A stretch of DNA of 64,000 nucleotides from Atopsyche davidsoni (taxonomy: Eukaryota; Arthropoda; Insecta; Trichoptera; Hydrobiosidae): the NCBI GenBank assembly GCA_022113835.1, contig JAILWY010000023.1:16924001-16988000 (forward strand), given 5' to 3'. The notes under the pieces were generated by a model. That model was not told where the DNA came from. It made no database searches and saw only the letters and a list, made by a program, of their open reading frames with translations. The position numbers were made by a program, and so were the translations under genes. The first letter of the stretch is position 1, and every line of letters begins with the position of its first letter. This document shows, in pieces, positions 32,816 through 45,511 of the stretch.

Positions 32816-35800
32816 TAATATTTATTATTTCTTTCTCCTTTGTGCGTGAAATCTCAACAAGTGATATAGAATATATGGGCAGCCTGTTACACGAATATCA
32901 ATTAGAAGAAGATGGCAATACTGTAGGGAAAACCTTTTCTCTTTCTATCTCAAATATGGGCCGTTATTGGCTTATTACTATTCTGCCATTTGAATATCGA
33001 TCGTTGTTATTTAAATATCGAACGAAAATTAATGTAGAATAATTTAAAAGGGTATAAGTGTTTTGGGGGATGGGGGGGTGGAAAGGACATAACAGGTAGC
33101 ACTGGAAACTGGGGTTGTTTAACGAGTCCTTTAAATGGATTCCTCAGCGCTTATACGTACTTGCGAAGATTGTTATTATCCCAACGCAATAAAAACGTAT
33201 TTTGATTGCAGAAGCAATTATTAAATTAATTTCAATAAACAAGCCAAAATAATGGCGTGAAATATACGTTTTAATATTTAATACAAATCGATAAACTAGG
33301 CATAGTGTTTAGTGTTAATCTACATATAAAATTTGTATATAGCAAGTCTTTTTTGCTTGTATAGGCCGCATTCACTGAAATACATAATTTTATTAAATTA
33401 TTGTTTAATCATGTAAATCCTTATACTTTACACCACACTATTGATTTATTCTACCATAATCGTTTTATGTACAATGTAATGTAGAAATGAATACACTTTT
33501 TATGTCCGACGAATTTTTATTTATGGGCGTTAATGTGTGATGAAAAGCACCCCGGACGCGTTTTAATTTGGTGTTAATATATACCAGCTGAGTCGTTATT
33601 AGATGATTTATGACCCTATCCAAGTCTTTTTTAATTTTCCACATTTACTATGCTAAAATATTTGACCCGCCAGCGAAATTGAAAAAATATAAACGAGCAG
33701 ACTTTATCAAATAAATTGAGATGAAATATTAATTTAAGTTGGCTTTATTATGCTTGTAAATGACAAATAAAAAGACGATTTATTTTTTAGAGCCATTAGT
33801 CTAATTAATTATTATTATTTATTTGCCAACAATACAATAAAGTAAAATTAATTGAAAATCTTCACCATTTTCAATGGCGTGCGATTCGTATTGATTTACA
33901 TACAAACGATTTCCTCAGTTAAAATAATAAAATGCTTTCATCAAAGGTAATGGATTTGTTTTTTAGATATATTTTATTCTTAGGTGTGGTACTAGGATCT
34001 ATAAAGGTTCTTGTTTAATGTAGCTCAAATCTGAGGATGGGCTCAGTACCGAAAGCAAAACGTCGGTAGATTTAAAATATGATAGCGAAATAAATATTAT
34101 AATAAATGTAGAATCGATTATCAGTTCCAACGTCAATTTGCCAGTATTTGAGTAAAAAAAAATATTTTCTCTCGGTGAGTATCTTAAGTCAGCGCTTTCT
34201 ATTGCCTGAAACACAAAAGCTCAATCGAAGGCATCCCGAGCTTTATCCCGAGGAAACTTTTAAAGGCAAAAAAAGGACATTGATAAACGACGCGGAGCTT
34301 TCATTTCAACAGGTACACTTTCTCATGTTACAGGAATCCTGCGACTTTGTCATGAAAAATACCGTTTGATTCGAGTGAATCCAACTTTTTTGTGAAATGT
34401 AATTTCATAGAAAAAAGCTTGCTTTTATGAAAAATACTTGTTCATTTTATTATTACACCAATGGTGTACAATTTTTCACATAAACGAGTATTCTATTTTG
34501 TAGGCAGTGGGGAAAACAATCTAAGCTATCTTTATATAGTCTTGCAATCAGTTGGTCTTCCAGAATAAAGCTCGGGTCGGCCTCCTACGCATTGTTACAT
34601 AAAATAATAACAGAGAAGGCAATTTATTTTTAAAATAGATTACTAAAGTGGCGTTTTATGAATATTAAAGAGCGGTTTCATAAAGTGATGTAATCTATAC
34701 ATTCTCGGTATTTTAGGTACCATTTGCAATTAAAAATTGATTGGGTTTTTACGAATTCAAAATTATCGTAATACTAGTAAATATTTTTTTATTATGAATG
34801 ATATAATTAATTATAAATGAATATATATTTATATCATTATCATTACTTCCTACTCTGGTAGCCATTTTATACGATCGATCTGGCCTTCTGTAGAGCAGGT
34901 TTGGTACGATTCGTTGCATAATGCATTGTTATGAATGGTCGTTGAAAATTTCATGCAACAGATTGTGATGTAATATTTAACCAATGATTTAAAAGGGTTT
35001 TTCATTGTGTTGTTTATATAAACTTAACAAATCGTTATAAAACTTGTGGTTTTCCTAAAAAAATCATAAAGTGACATTAAGCAAAAAATTCAAAGAATTA
35101 ACCAAAATTTTTACCATCACATTTATTTGTGATTTTAATGTGTTTTTATGAATTTTAAATTAATAAATAATAATTGACAAGAAAATGCAAGATTATAGAT
35201 TAAAAAATCTCTATTTTCATTAAAAATATTATTTATTATTATTGTGCATGAATATAGAAAAAATATATCTTCCATATCACAAAGAAACCCTTTTTTCGCT
35301 ATGAAATCATTTTTGCGTGTCAATTTTATTATATTATTTCACTGAAATGAAATACAAATATCGGCTTGTTAAGCGTTGAATACCTTTATCAAGAAACATT
35401 AAGCAACAAAGTCAACATTCGGGGAAAAAACCTACCCTCCCGTAAAGGGTTTTCAAAAGTCCGTTTATTAATAGGAAAAAGGAATTAAATTATACGAAAA
35501 TGAAAACTTTTCCCTTTGAATCCATCGATTTAATTTTACCCTTCTGATATTATGAAGGAATCCTTCAGGGATAGAATTTTCTGAAGGGGATTTTTCTTCA
35601 GAACTTGTTTCATTACTTAGTACGCTGTGTCGCATTTTTTTAACAAAATAAGATGGAGGTCTGTCATGGGATATGTTATAAAGAAAAATTTCTCACGAGT
35701 GTGTATATATTTACTATATATAAAAATATTTATAAAAGAGAAAGGGTTCAACTTTGTGGTTAAATATCCTTAAACAAGTTCGGACTTTTGCTGAAATCAC

Positions 35801-36279
35801 ACGCACTAGTTCTGCTGTGACTATGCTAGTATTTAAGTGTATTTTTTGATTAACTAATAGTTATAACGAAACAATAACTTACAGGATCCAGTAAATAATT
35901 AAGTTGCAAAATTTACGGCGATTATTTATATCTGTTGTTTGAGGCTGGATTATTACTAATCTATTACAACCCAAACAAGTCTAGGATAATCTAAAATATA
36001 TACATCATTCCCAGTTGTACGTAATGCGATCTCATCCAAGTAAATATTCATCCAGTTTGCTTGACACTAATAATTAATCCAAACTCATTCACAAACTAAG
36101 CTATCTCGTTTTTGGTGAAATACATAGTGCTTTGGTTTCAGTTATTCCGTGACTGATAGAGAGAACTCGTCGACCCGTAGAGGAACTTTTGAGAATACCT
36201 ACCTGTTTTAGTAGCTTCTATAAGATGAATACAGCTATTATTAAGCATGGGTATAGCATCTCGAGTCGTTCATACAAAA
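32816..36279. other. AT-rich intergenic or intronic DNA
   Basis: No gene supported. At 34,033-34,070 there is a CTGAGGATGGG...CCGAAAG...AACGTCGG motif, reminiscent of the conserved 3' motif of some retroelements. Otherwise there are AT-rich tracts only. Confidence 0.4.
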
Positions 36280-36497
36280 CAGAGGTAGTCAACCTTTTTA
36301 GAACTGCCAAGCACGATTCACCGCCAACTGGTTCCACGGTAACTTTATTCAACGCACCTGCAAAATAATCGAATTTACATTCAGCAAAAGTATTGAATTT
36401 ACATGTAGTAGCTTGAGCATTGAACAAAACCTCCGTCGCCCCCACTTAAGCTTGAATTACCCATTAGAAGGCTATAGGGGCAGATTGACTACCCCTG
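36280..36497. mobile_element. 218-bp hAT-type MITE
   Basis: The ends are inverted copies: CAGAGGTAGTCAACCTTTTT at the left and CAGGGGTAGTCAATCTGCCC read inward from the right. The CAGxGGTxxxCAA form is typical of hAT elements. The flanking octamers ATACAAAA and ATATAAGT are only partly alike, so the target duplication has decayed. No coding capacity. Confidence 0.75.
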
Positions 36498-37419
36498 ATA
36501 TAAGTTTTAAGTTTTAGACAGCTCGGCTTGCTCCACGCCGGCTTCACTTTTCAGTTCATACTTCAGGCACAGAGGAGATAAGCTATTAGGCGAAATGAAT
36601 TAGTAAGCGAAAATGGCGACGGAGAGGACAACCAGCGAAGAGTGTGGTTAATGTTTAAGGAGACCTCGTTAAGCGCATCGATTTTCAGATTCTTAATAAC
36701 CCTGTATATTATTTACACGGTGTCTTGAAAATCATCATATTACCAGGAAAAAAACGTATAAAAGATGTTACCTATAAATCTCTTACCTTTTAGTCATCAA
36801 AAAGACGAAAGAGCTCAAATTGCTTAAGTTTTTTTAAATTATGGCTGTTGTTACAGTTTTTATGAAGAAAAGTGGAAAATTAATATGTTTCTTAAATGGG
36901 TGAAGATCTATTCATGTTTGGCAATAATTCAAACTATGATTACACAACTCTTATGAAGGGAGTGAATTACTCTAGAAATTTTTTTGCTGTAGCTCGGTAA
37001 GGGGTAAAGTTTATAATAAGACTCCACGTCTGCGTATAGTTTAATATTAACTGTGAACGAAAAACCCATCTGTCTATCCGTCACAATACATCTGTCGTAA
37101 AGTCTTCTCTGTGAATCGAAATGCTTGACGACGTTTCCATTAAAGGTACGTGAATTTTATATACTTTATTCGGTTTTTGGAGCTGACAGACTCGGCGTAC
37201 ATCGGATTTTCGATGTCACGCATTAGCTGTCAGCGTGCAATCGAATATCAATAATTTAATAGTATTTTTTTCAAATTCGGCATCCACGTGAACTTCCTTC
37301 TTCCAATGCCTCTTTATCATTAGATTTTTCTTTGGACAATCAGCTGGGGGATGCCATACTTATTGTTACGAAAAATGTGGCCAAAATCGGAGACCTTTCG
37401 CTTCTTTATCAACGTTTAG
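36498..37419. other. intergenic or intronic DNA
   Basis: Nothing recognised. An isolated ACCCTGTATATTA near 36,705 resembles a mariner terminus, but no partner end was found. Confidence 0.4.
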
Positions 37420-38000
37420 AGTTCCCTTTATTTGCGCATTCTGTTCAAGATTCTTTTATTTCTGATGTGTTCAACCCATGGTATCTTAAGGATTCTCCTA
37501 AACAGCCTCTTTTCTGGCGTCTCAATTCTTCGCATCGTAGCTGTTTTGAGTGTCCATGCTTTGACTCCATAGAGGACAATCGAGACGACAAAATATTTGG
37601 TGGATCTCCTTCGAGCTTTCATCGAAGTTATAGAATTACAATCCTTTCTTTAATTTCCTGGTCAGGATACCAGCTCTCATTCAACCAGCTGTATAGGATT
37701 ATAGGATTCTCCTATACAGCCACATTTCTGCCGCCTCAATTTTTCCCATAGTTGCTGTCTTGAGTGTCCAAGCTTCGACTCCATAAAAGAGAACTGAGAC
37801 GACATAGCATTTGGTGAATCTCCAGCTAAATTTCAGGGTTATGTCTCTTGAGCATAGTACTATCCTCAAATTATTAAATATACTGCGTACTGTCTCAATC
37901 CTCACTTTAATTTCCCGGTCAGGATCTCAGTTTTTATGCAACCAGCTGCCCAAATACCTAAATCTTTTAACTCTCTCCGCTACTTTGTTGTCGATGTATA
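37420..38000 (-). pseudogene. LINE ORF2 remnant, minus strand
   Basis: Minus-strand frames read RFRYLGSWLHKN, then VRIETVRSIFNNLRIVLCSR, WRFTKCYVVSVLFYGVEAWT and LKTATMGKIEAAEMWLYRRI. A partial repeat of the last region follows: FVVSIVLYGVKAWTLKTATM, then ETPEKRLFRRILKIPWVEHI. This is the post-RT region of the same endonuclease-reverse transcriptase family as at 3.8-4.7 kb. The LYGVEAWTLKTAT block occurs twice in tandem (37,700-37,850 and 37,480-37,600), so this remnant too is duplicated. Frameshifts and stops break it throughout. Confidence 0.75.
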
Positions 38001-38275
38001 TATTAATATTAAGAAATTTAATTTAAGTATTTTTATATATAAAAATTCTAGTTTTTTTTTCGAGTTTCATGTCTATTTGAAAACATCTTTTTACCGTTTT
38101 TCAAGCAACATATTTTTTCACAATGTATTCATACATAAATTTAACCGATATACTGCAGATGCTTGTCAAAATTTGCATTCACTTACGCGGCTCCGAACAA
38201 TCTTATTTCTCAATTTACACATTCGCTTCTCCGGGGTTTTGTTTGCTCGGCACGTACACTCTCCTTCATCACCCA

Positions 38276-38353
38276 CACCCCAGACACCCCAGACACCCCA
38301 GACACCCAAAGCACCCAAAACACCCAAAACACCCAAAACACCCAAAACACCCA
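38276..38353 (+). repeat. 9-bp minisatellite
   Basis: About eight tandem units drift from CACCCCAGA through CACCCAAAG to CACCCAAAA. Because the unit is a multiple of three and contains no stop, it stays open in several frames on both strands, giving apparent PQTPQT or GVWGVW peptides. These are not good evidence of a gene. Confidence 0.9.
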
Positions 38354-38590
38354 TCGCCAGGAGCAACAGGTCGGAAGCGCCGAATTGTTAACGTTCGCTT
38401 GATGAATAGTAATGAGCCCCAAAAAAAAAAGAATTGCCACTAGAATCTAAAAGGAAACCAAATAATTTCCATTAACAATATTGAATATTTACGTTGGAAT
38501 AACAAAGATACGTTTTATTTTTATGGGTTTGTTTTTAAATATTGAAAAGGCACAATGACAATAACGCTTAGCAACACTTTACTTTATATA

Positions 38591-38755
38591 TATTATTGAT
38601 TTTTGTGAAGACTGTCTCACAGGAAGTACGATTTTGCCTATACAGGTTTGATTGATTGATAATGATTAAGTACATTTTTTCAAATATTGAAAATTGATTA
38701 AAGAAACTCTTAGAATAATATCATCGTGATTTGTGTGGGATTTGAACAGCTATAC
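38591..38755 (-). mobile_element. tRNA-Thr-like SINE, minus-strand copy
   Basis: In reverse complement it runs from a T-arm remnant (AAATCCCACACAAATCACGA) through the shared body to the distal tail CCTGTATAGGCAAAATCGTA, CTTCCTGTGAGACAGTCTTC. The tRNA-like head is truncated. Confidence 0.7.
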
Positions 38756-38874
38756 AACACATAAAACCACAAATAAAGTGTAAATATTTCAATGTAATAT
38801 AAAGCTGCTAACAACACCGTCAGTAATAAAATAAACGATGGTATATAATTGTATCAAAAGTAATTGTTTTGTAG

Positions 38875-39103
38875 GAAAAGTAAACTGGCAAATCAAACAC
38901 GAGAGAACCCTTGTCTGGCGCTCGAGCTTAAGAATGGAGCAATAATCTGTATTGATCTATGTCGATACACAATACACCCTTCAGTATCTACCCTTCTTGT
39001 ATATTCCGAGAGCTTAATTCAATTAACCACACTAAACGGATATCCTCAAATATTATTCTGCGATAATACTGTCCATAGAGAAATCAACAATCACACCAGC
39101 GCT
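38875..39103 (+). CDS. possible orphan coding exon
   Basis: A 229-bp open segment lies between a usable acceptor (TTGTTTTGTAG, AG at 38,873-38,874) and a usable donor (GCT|GTAAAG, GT at 39,104). It reads NPCLALELKNGAIICIDLCR and later LIQLTTLNGYPQILFCDN, which has the feel of a beta-propeller blade pair. I cannot assign a family, and no neighbouring exons were found. It may be an isolated retrocopy fragment or chance. Confidence 0.22.
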
Positions 39104-39139
39104 GTAAAGAAAAATCGATTTTTTTACAAACATTTTCAG

Positions 39140-39245
39140 ATCAGTAGACAAGATGTAGAAAGACCCACTTCACTATTTTTCCCTTAGAAAAAACCATGAG
39201 TATATGGTCAGTGAAATAGTCACCAACCTTCTCTGAGGAGAGTAG
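39140..39245 (+). repeat. dispersed repeat family X, copy 2
   Basis: Contains GTAGAAAGACCCACTTCACT, CCCTTAGAAAAAACCATGAG and TCTCTGAGGAGAG in the family order. Confidence 0.65.
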
Positions 39246-40761
39246 AAGTAAGATATAATAAATAAAAATTCTAGGGCCATATTTAGTTCCGAGACCAAAA
39301 CATCGAATATCAAAAAAAAAAGAATCAATGTGTCCAAAAACGCGGCATTTCTAATAATAATAACTCTAAAATCATACGATAACATTATAATAAATATTTA
39401 TTTCACTTTTCTTATTTTTTTGGTTTAAGTGTTAAAGAAATTTACGAATATTTATTTACTTTATTGGTTACTGAACGATGAATGGATATTACTTCCACGA
39501 GATTAATTTCAAATCGAAGCTCCACCGACCTGTAAAAAGTCATATCATCGAATAAAAGCTTCCACTAAAACTGGGTTAGCACTTTGTGTGATTTTTTCTG
39601 TACAGATAAAAAATACACTCTGCGCAAAATTAATTTTCACTCCGTTTGTAAAACTGGAGTAAAAACAATATAAACCTATTCAGACTAAAGCTGAACTTAA
39701 CGTAGGGGGAAATTTTCAGTTAAACCCGAAAAAGGGTTTGTGAAATCACATTCTTAGGGACGACGCTCCCCCCTCGATAAAGAAATTAATTAAGACCCGC
39801 TACATTAATTAGTCTCTTTAATGGATAATTTAGAATAAGCAATGAGTGAAATAGAGCTTTACCGCCGAGTTAAAATACTTAGCCTTATCTTATCCGAGTA
39901 AAATACATTTGCATAATATACATCTTTCTCTGAAGATTATCAAAAACCACGCCTTTACGAAGTAGACATTATCAAACGATGTTTTGTTTGATTATAATAA
40001 ATATCATTAATTTAATAGAGCGCTTATTATTCAACATCTATTAAAACTAGATTGGAGTTTAAGACTTATATTTTCTTTATTTATGCATTACATTTCCAAA
40101 TTTGCCTTCTAGAATTGCCGATAGCAAAACGTATGAGACGTTTTTCACAGCTTTAGTTATCGCGCTTGGAAGTACTGGGGTTATTAAGTAACAGTTAAGA
40201 TTATTATTTATAACAAGATGAGTAAATTGTTTACTTTTGAATTTATTGTTTGAGAAATGTAATTTTAACAATAATATCGTTTACTCATTTTACACTTAAA
40301 AAAATAAATACATAAGACCTCGCTAGTTTAGCCTCATCAAAGTAGCGTCCAGAAAACACTTGTGTTAAATTACTTACCCGAATGCTTTTTAATGTAAGAA
40401 AAGAACAAGTAAACCCTGTGTACTGAATTCAAGGAACCTTATTTACTTACATGCCTTGATTTGCTTTCAGGTAAAGCTATGAGTCTTGTTCAGTTCTTTT
40501 GGAACAGGGAGAGAAACAAGAATATGCATTCCGCTTGGTAATGAAGTGTCCGACCGGCACAGCCAACAACACAGTCTAATAAAGCCTTATAAACTATCGC
40601 TAAGTAGTGCATCCGCTGAATGCACCTCGGTGCTTGAAATTCTGGCAACATTTCCACTAGTGTGACGTCACAAACAAACTTCCTCGTAGAGGTTCGCTCG
40701 CTGTGACACACCCCTTCGTGTCCCCTTTAATTACGATTTCGTGCTGCTCTAACGCTAGTTT

Positions 40762-40764
<3 letters not shown>
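39246..40764. other. intergenic or intronic DNA
   Basis: Nothing recognised apart from a CRE palindrome TGACGTCA at 40,663-40,670 inside a slightly GC-richer stretch (40,480-40,740). Confidence 0.4.

Positions 40765-40820
<56 letters not shown>
40765..40820. repeat. (AT)n microsatellite
   Basis: A pure alternating A/T run of about 55 bp. Confidence 0.95.
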
Positions 40821-40824
<4 letters not shown>

Positions 40825-42197
40825 TGTAATGTCACGCTTAATACCTTAGATATTTTATCTCTTTACAAAAGCCCCGGGCGTCCTTTGGGGTTTGCTGGAT
40901 TTTTCATCCCGTTTACTGAAAAAAAGTCAGATTAATATTTGTGGATCCTGTGGACGCATAAATCTAGGGATTTCTCCATTTGCACAGGAGGAATCCCAGA
41001 TTAGCGTTTTTTATCGTTCATCATTCATTTTTTAACAGATATATACTTGAAAAAATATATTACAATAACCATAAAAAAACTATCATTTTATTTGTAAATT
41101 ATTGATTGAGAAATATTTGTATAGAAACTAATGTTATGTTATAATATTTTTGAATAGTTGAAGTTAAAATTTCATTAAAAAAATCTGCTGTTTTATGTAA
41201 GAAAATATGAACAGAAAAAAAATTGTTTAATACATGCAAGAAGGCTCTTTCGCAAAGCGACCTTTCACATAGCTAGAAAGCTTAAACACTCTTGTTAGTA
41301 ATTACTATTCGCTTGCTTGGCTCTTTGTTGTGTGCATATTATATAAAGTGAATAATAGCTGGCATCTGGTTTAAGGTGTGGCAAAATATCAAGGCACTAA
41401 ACCTCTTCTGTCAACGACACTGTCGAGGTCGAAAGAATTCTTACAACGCAATTAATCTTTCCCTAACTGAAACACAAAAACAAAAATAATACCTCATAGA
41501 GATTCTCCAACCCTCATTTCCCGAGAATCTTAACAGATATACCTATTTCCTTTTGTGTACTCACATACCATGGAAGTGTTACACAATTTCCGCTTTCTCT
41601 ATAAAGCATTGGCTGGCTTCAATATACGTAGGACGTTCAAAAGAGAGTAAGAATTAAAAAAAATATCTTGTCATATATGTTTTTTAGTATTGGAAAATAC
41701 GGAAGAGATACAAAACATAGTTTATGTACAAATCATCATGGAGTTTTGTAATGTTTTATAAAAAAGGTTTATAGTGTTTTAGGAAAACAAATAATGGATC
41801 GTAGAATATATTGGGGAAGTTAGATACAATTTTTTTATTTTTAGGCGTGGTTTATTTTTAATGGTTAGAATCTATCTTTGAGCTTAAGCTCTAAGCTTAA
41901 AAACCTTGGATTTATAAAAACTAAGTTATTACACGTTTGATGTAAACTACTCTGTGGAAACCTAATATTTTTCCGCAATTCCCCTGGCGACGCAACTCGG
42001 GGTATTAAAACTCAAAGCTTTACACTGAACGTTGCTAAGGGGGTAACTATAACCCTCCCTAAGTCCTTCAGGCGAGCTTAATTTTAACATTTATTATTTT
42101 TGCCTTCATGTTACTCTTCATACGCTTGCTTCATAAATGTATCATATTTCTCAATTTAAGAATCCATCTCGATAATTTTATACTAGAGAATATCATA
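40821..42197. other. intergenic or intronic DNA
   Basis: AT-rich; no gene, RNA or transposon was recognised. Confidence 0.45.
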
Positions 42198-42755
42198 TAC
42201 AGTGTGTCCAAAGAGAGTATCGGGTATTTGTTAGTTCAGTTAAACAAAAACTACTAATAATCAAGTATTTTTTTATTGTTGATTATAAGAACACAAAATG
42301 GAAAATTATTTCAAAAAGATGATGTTTCCAAATGGTGATCGTTACGCTGCTGGCACTCTTCTAATCTGGAACGAAGATTGCTGATAACACCCTGACACAT
42401 AGCCCTCGATATTGCTGCCATTTCTGACCTGATGTTTTGTTTCAATTCCGTTAGATTCGTCAGATTATTCTCATGAACCCTACTTTTAAAGTATCCCCAT
42501 ACGAAATAGTCAAGAGGGCTAAGGTCGGGGCTTCTGGGAGGCCAGTTGATGTTACATCTACGCGAAATGACCTTATTAGGGAATAATTCCTGATCAGCTT
42601 CAATTGATTGATTGGATGTATGCCAACTTGTTGGAACCACGTTTTTGAGTTGAAACCATGAAACTCCTGCAACTCTTGGCCCAAAATTTTTCGCAGCATA
42701 TCGCAATAACGGTCACCATTCACATTCACCGGATACTCTTTTTGGACACCCTATA
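42198..42755 (-). mobile_element. mariner-like element, copy 4
   Basis: The most complete copy of the family after copy 1. The ends TACAGTGTGTCCAAAGAGAG and (inverted) TATAGGGTGTCCAAAAAGAG flank a 558-bp element. The minus strand reads VNGDRYCDMLRKILGQELQE, then TWFQQV, and in a shifted frame KVISRRCNINWPPRSPDLSP. It has the same missing N-terminus and the same deletion after FQQ as copies 1 and 2, so all descend from one defective ancestor. Confidence 0.9.
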
Positions 42756-43109
42756 TTTATTAAATTAAGTTATGTGTAAAATAAACAACAAAAAAAGTTA
42801 AATGGTTTTTGTAATCTATATTATAATGTCGGTAGTTGATTGTTAAATAGATTTTATTTTTAGTTTTATGTATTTCATATGATAAGATACAGTAGTATGC
42901 GCAAAAATTTTTTTTGAATAAGTCTACGTAAAACATAGTTTGTTTGTATGAAAAAAATCGTTTATACAGAAAGCGTTCTTCACAAAAAAACACCAAATCA
43001 TCATTATTTATATTTTTTATAAAAATGAAATATCTATAAATTTTTCTCCCCTGGCCTGAAAGCAGCCCTTGTCAAACAATCTGAAAGACGGATTCCCATC
43101 GCGCTCCCC
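42756..43109. other. AT-rich intergenic or intronic DNA
   Basis: Nothing recognised. Confidence 0.45.
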
Positions 43110-43260
43110 TTGAGTGCACCGACCGGAAGTGCCGACATATTGGATGATGTGACATCACGATACAATGACGGAACTTGACGCGCGTCATCTCAAGCGCTGA
43201 CCCAAAGACTTGACTCGCCGGAAGTGGATGACGCATCAAAATGGCGGCCTCGATTTTTCG
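43110..43260. promoter_or_regulatory. candidate bidirectional CpG-rich promoter
   Basis: A compact GC-rich block contains two ETS-type sites (ACCGGAAGT at 43,122-43,130 and CCGGAAGTG at 43,218-43,226), an ATF-like GATGACGCATCA and a TISU/YY1-like AAAATGGCGGCC with ATG at 43,241. The + ATG opens only 15 codons (MAASIFRTIGHRLVF), and a minus-strand ATG near 43,142 (MSALPVGALKGSAM...) opens about 34. The motif set is that of housekeeping promoters with very short 5' UTRs, but I cannot tie it to a gene. Confidence 0.4.
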
Positions 43261-44664
43261 CACGATTGGTCATCGATTGGTTTTTTAAGTATATTTTAAA
43301 GGACGTTTTATCTCAAAACTATTGCTTTTCACGTGATTTTAAGTATAAAAAAAACACATCTGATAAGTTTACTGACATTTTTTTCGCATCGATATTATAT
43401 TTGTATGCAAACCTTTCTTTTGAGTATTGGAATCGTTATGACGAAACATGTTATTTATATTCTATCACCTATCTAAAAACAATTTAGACGAAAGTTATGT
43501 AACTTTTGGTAACTAAGCTACATTGATATAATATATTACGTTCTGTATATTTAGCTATTGCGTATACAAATTATCCAACAGCATACATATAGCGTTTAGG
43601 ATATTTATTTGACATTTTTATAAGGATTAGGATAATATAAGAAAGGGGGTATGTTCTTGTGTAAATACACAATTATTCAATATTAAATTAACAAGATATG
43701 GCGAGAATAATGTACAAACAGTGCACCCATAAAATGTAGATAAGAATAATATTTTTATAAACTTATCTAAATTAGCAGAGACGCATACTTGAACAGGACT
43801 TATAAAATCCTTTGATGACTATCAACAAATGAAAAATATGTTGCGTAAAATTGAGTCTGCTATCCGCATCGATACGCTATTTCTAAATTCGCATTGATCG
43901 TGGTCACTTGTTTTTCTTAACCCCAAATTTAGACGTTACAAAAACCGTACGTCTTCTGACAATAAAGAAGGTAATCAGGCTCGATTCCCGGAGGTCAAAG
44001 TTCAAATAAACAAAAACAAGCCTACCGTTGACCGGGTCTTGCGATAACTGTCGTCGTCGGGCGGTTCGAGCTTCAGCGGCGCCCACCCCCGGCGGGAGAA
44101 GCCAGACTTTTCCAATAACCCCTCGCACCCCTTCAGCCACCCTCGCCACCCCCACCCCTGCTGTGGGCTCGTCTGGCCTCGGTGGAGATTCCACCCTAAG
44201 TCAGTGTGATTTTTCGTTTATTGAAAACGCGAATGGCGTTCGGGAGGAGTCGGATGTAAAACACTTTGAAAAGAGGGCAGTTGTAAAGTTCCCTGCGGAG
44301 TGAAGCACCCCGTTGACAACTCCACTGAAAAATTTATACGGTATTTATAAAAAGTGATATAAATCATGAAATATATAAAGTCTTTTGCAGTGAGAGCATT
44401 TAAATAATTTTCTACGCATATAATAACGTTATTTCTGCATACCATATTGGCATCTTCGGGCAGAGCAAAGTTTTATATTTATAAATTATTCACTAATGCG
44501 TAGTGAGTAATAAATGCGTTTTGTTGTTATGTCGTTTATTTAATATAAATATTTATATCTATGTATGGATTAGTCAATCAAGATGCGTATTTATTACCCA
44601 TTACAGGGTTATTATATTTGGTTATTATTATTATACTATTATTATAGTAGATAAATGGAAGTGA
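43261..44664. other. intergenic or intronic DNA with a GC-rich patch
   Basis: A GC-rich block at 44,030-44,300 is open on the + strand (SCDNCRRRAVRASAAPTPGG, then Pro/Thr-rich) and partly on the minus strand. With no family resemblance or splice context it is left uncalled. The rest is AT-rich. Confidence 0.4.
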
Positions 44665-44800
44665 TTCGTTAGTACAAAGGTTCGTACACCGGCCATGTAA
44701 GCCAGGGGATGTGGGTTCAAATCCCACACAAATCACGATGATATTTTTCTGAGAGTTTCTTTAAATCATCTTCTATACATGAACTAATGTGCCTAATCAT
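44665..44800 (+). mobile_element. tRNA-Thr-like SINE copy
   Basis: Head GTACACCGGCCATGTAAGCC and GATGTGGGTTCAAATCCCAC (box B), then the body TCACGATGATATTTTTCTGA. The distal tail is missing beyond about 44,800. Confidence 0.75.
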
Positions 44801-45511
44801 ATTAGTTAATATAAATATATAAAAATTTAAGCAGGAATTGTCTATTATGTATTCAAAGTTAATAAATGTACCGTTGCTCATCGTCGCTTATTACACCAAC
44901 CATACCGATTTGAAGCTTGTGTCTTTTTAAAATTATGTAAAACGTAAAGCAACTGACTCCTGAAACATCGAGGAAAAGTCAGATCTTATAAAGAAATCTC
45001 TTAAATAATGGTGGTCGGGGACACTTTGAAGGTGATAATTGAATCTCAGTTTCCCTTGGGTAGAATTTGACGTTCTGTCAACTCAATTTTCCCGTTACTT
45101 ATAATTAATAAATTTATCATCAAACACACCAACCAGTTATATAATAAAATGCACTTATACTCTTACATTTCAAGTTAGTTTTTTTTTATCAAAATACTTT
45201 AGAATTGATTGATTTTTTCTTTTTATTATTAAAAATATTTTCATGATAATATCTGTAACGATTCAACTTGAACACATTTTATAAAAGTCCACTTAAACCA
45301 CCTGCTAGCTTCGGCTCTCGAGTACAAGTTATATAATGAATCTGTTAAAATAATCAAATGTTAAAATTCAAGTAAAAACTCAAATATTTATTTGTTGGTA
45401 AGTCTTTGTCTTCTATTTAAAAGTGATGGTCAATCTTATCTTCTATTTTCGTTAAACACATCAAAAATGAACTATGGTATCTGTTATTAAGTAGCAGATA
45501 ATACATACTTG
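44801..45511. other. AT-rich intergenic or intronic DNA
   Basis: Nothing recognised. Confidence 0.45.

Noticed and set aside
37936..38443. Long overlapping frames with PQTPQT/PKTPKT or GVWGV repeats
   Set aside because: They are produced by the 9-bp minisatellite, which is stop-free in several frames on both strands.
44028..44303. Pro/Thr-rich 91-codon ORF with CDNC motif
   Set aside because: It is a GC-rich patch open on both strands; a single cysteine pair and biased composition are not enough to call a gene.
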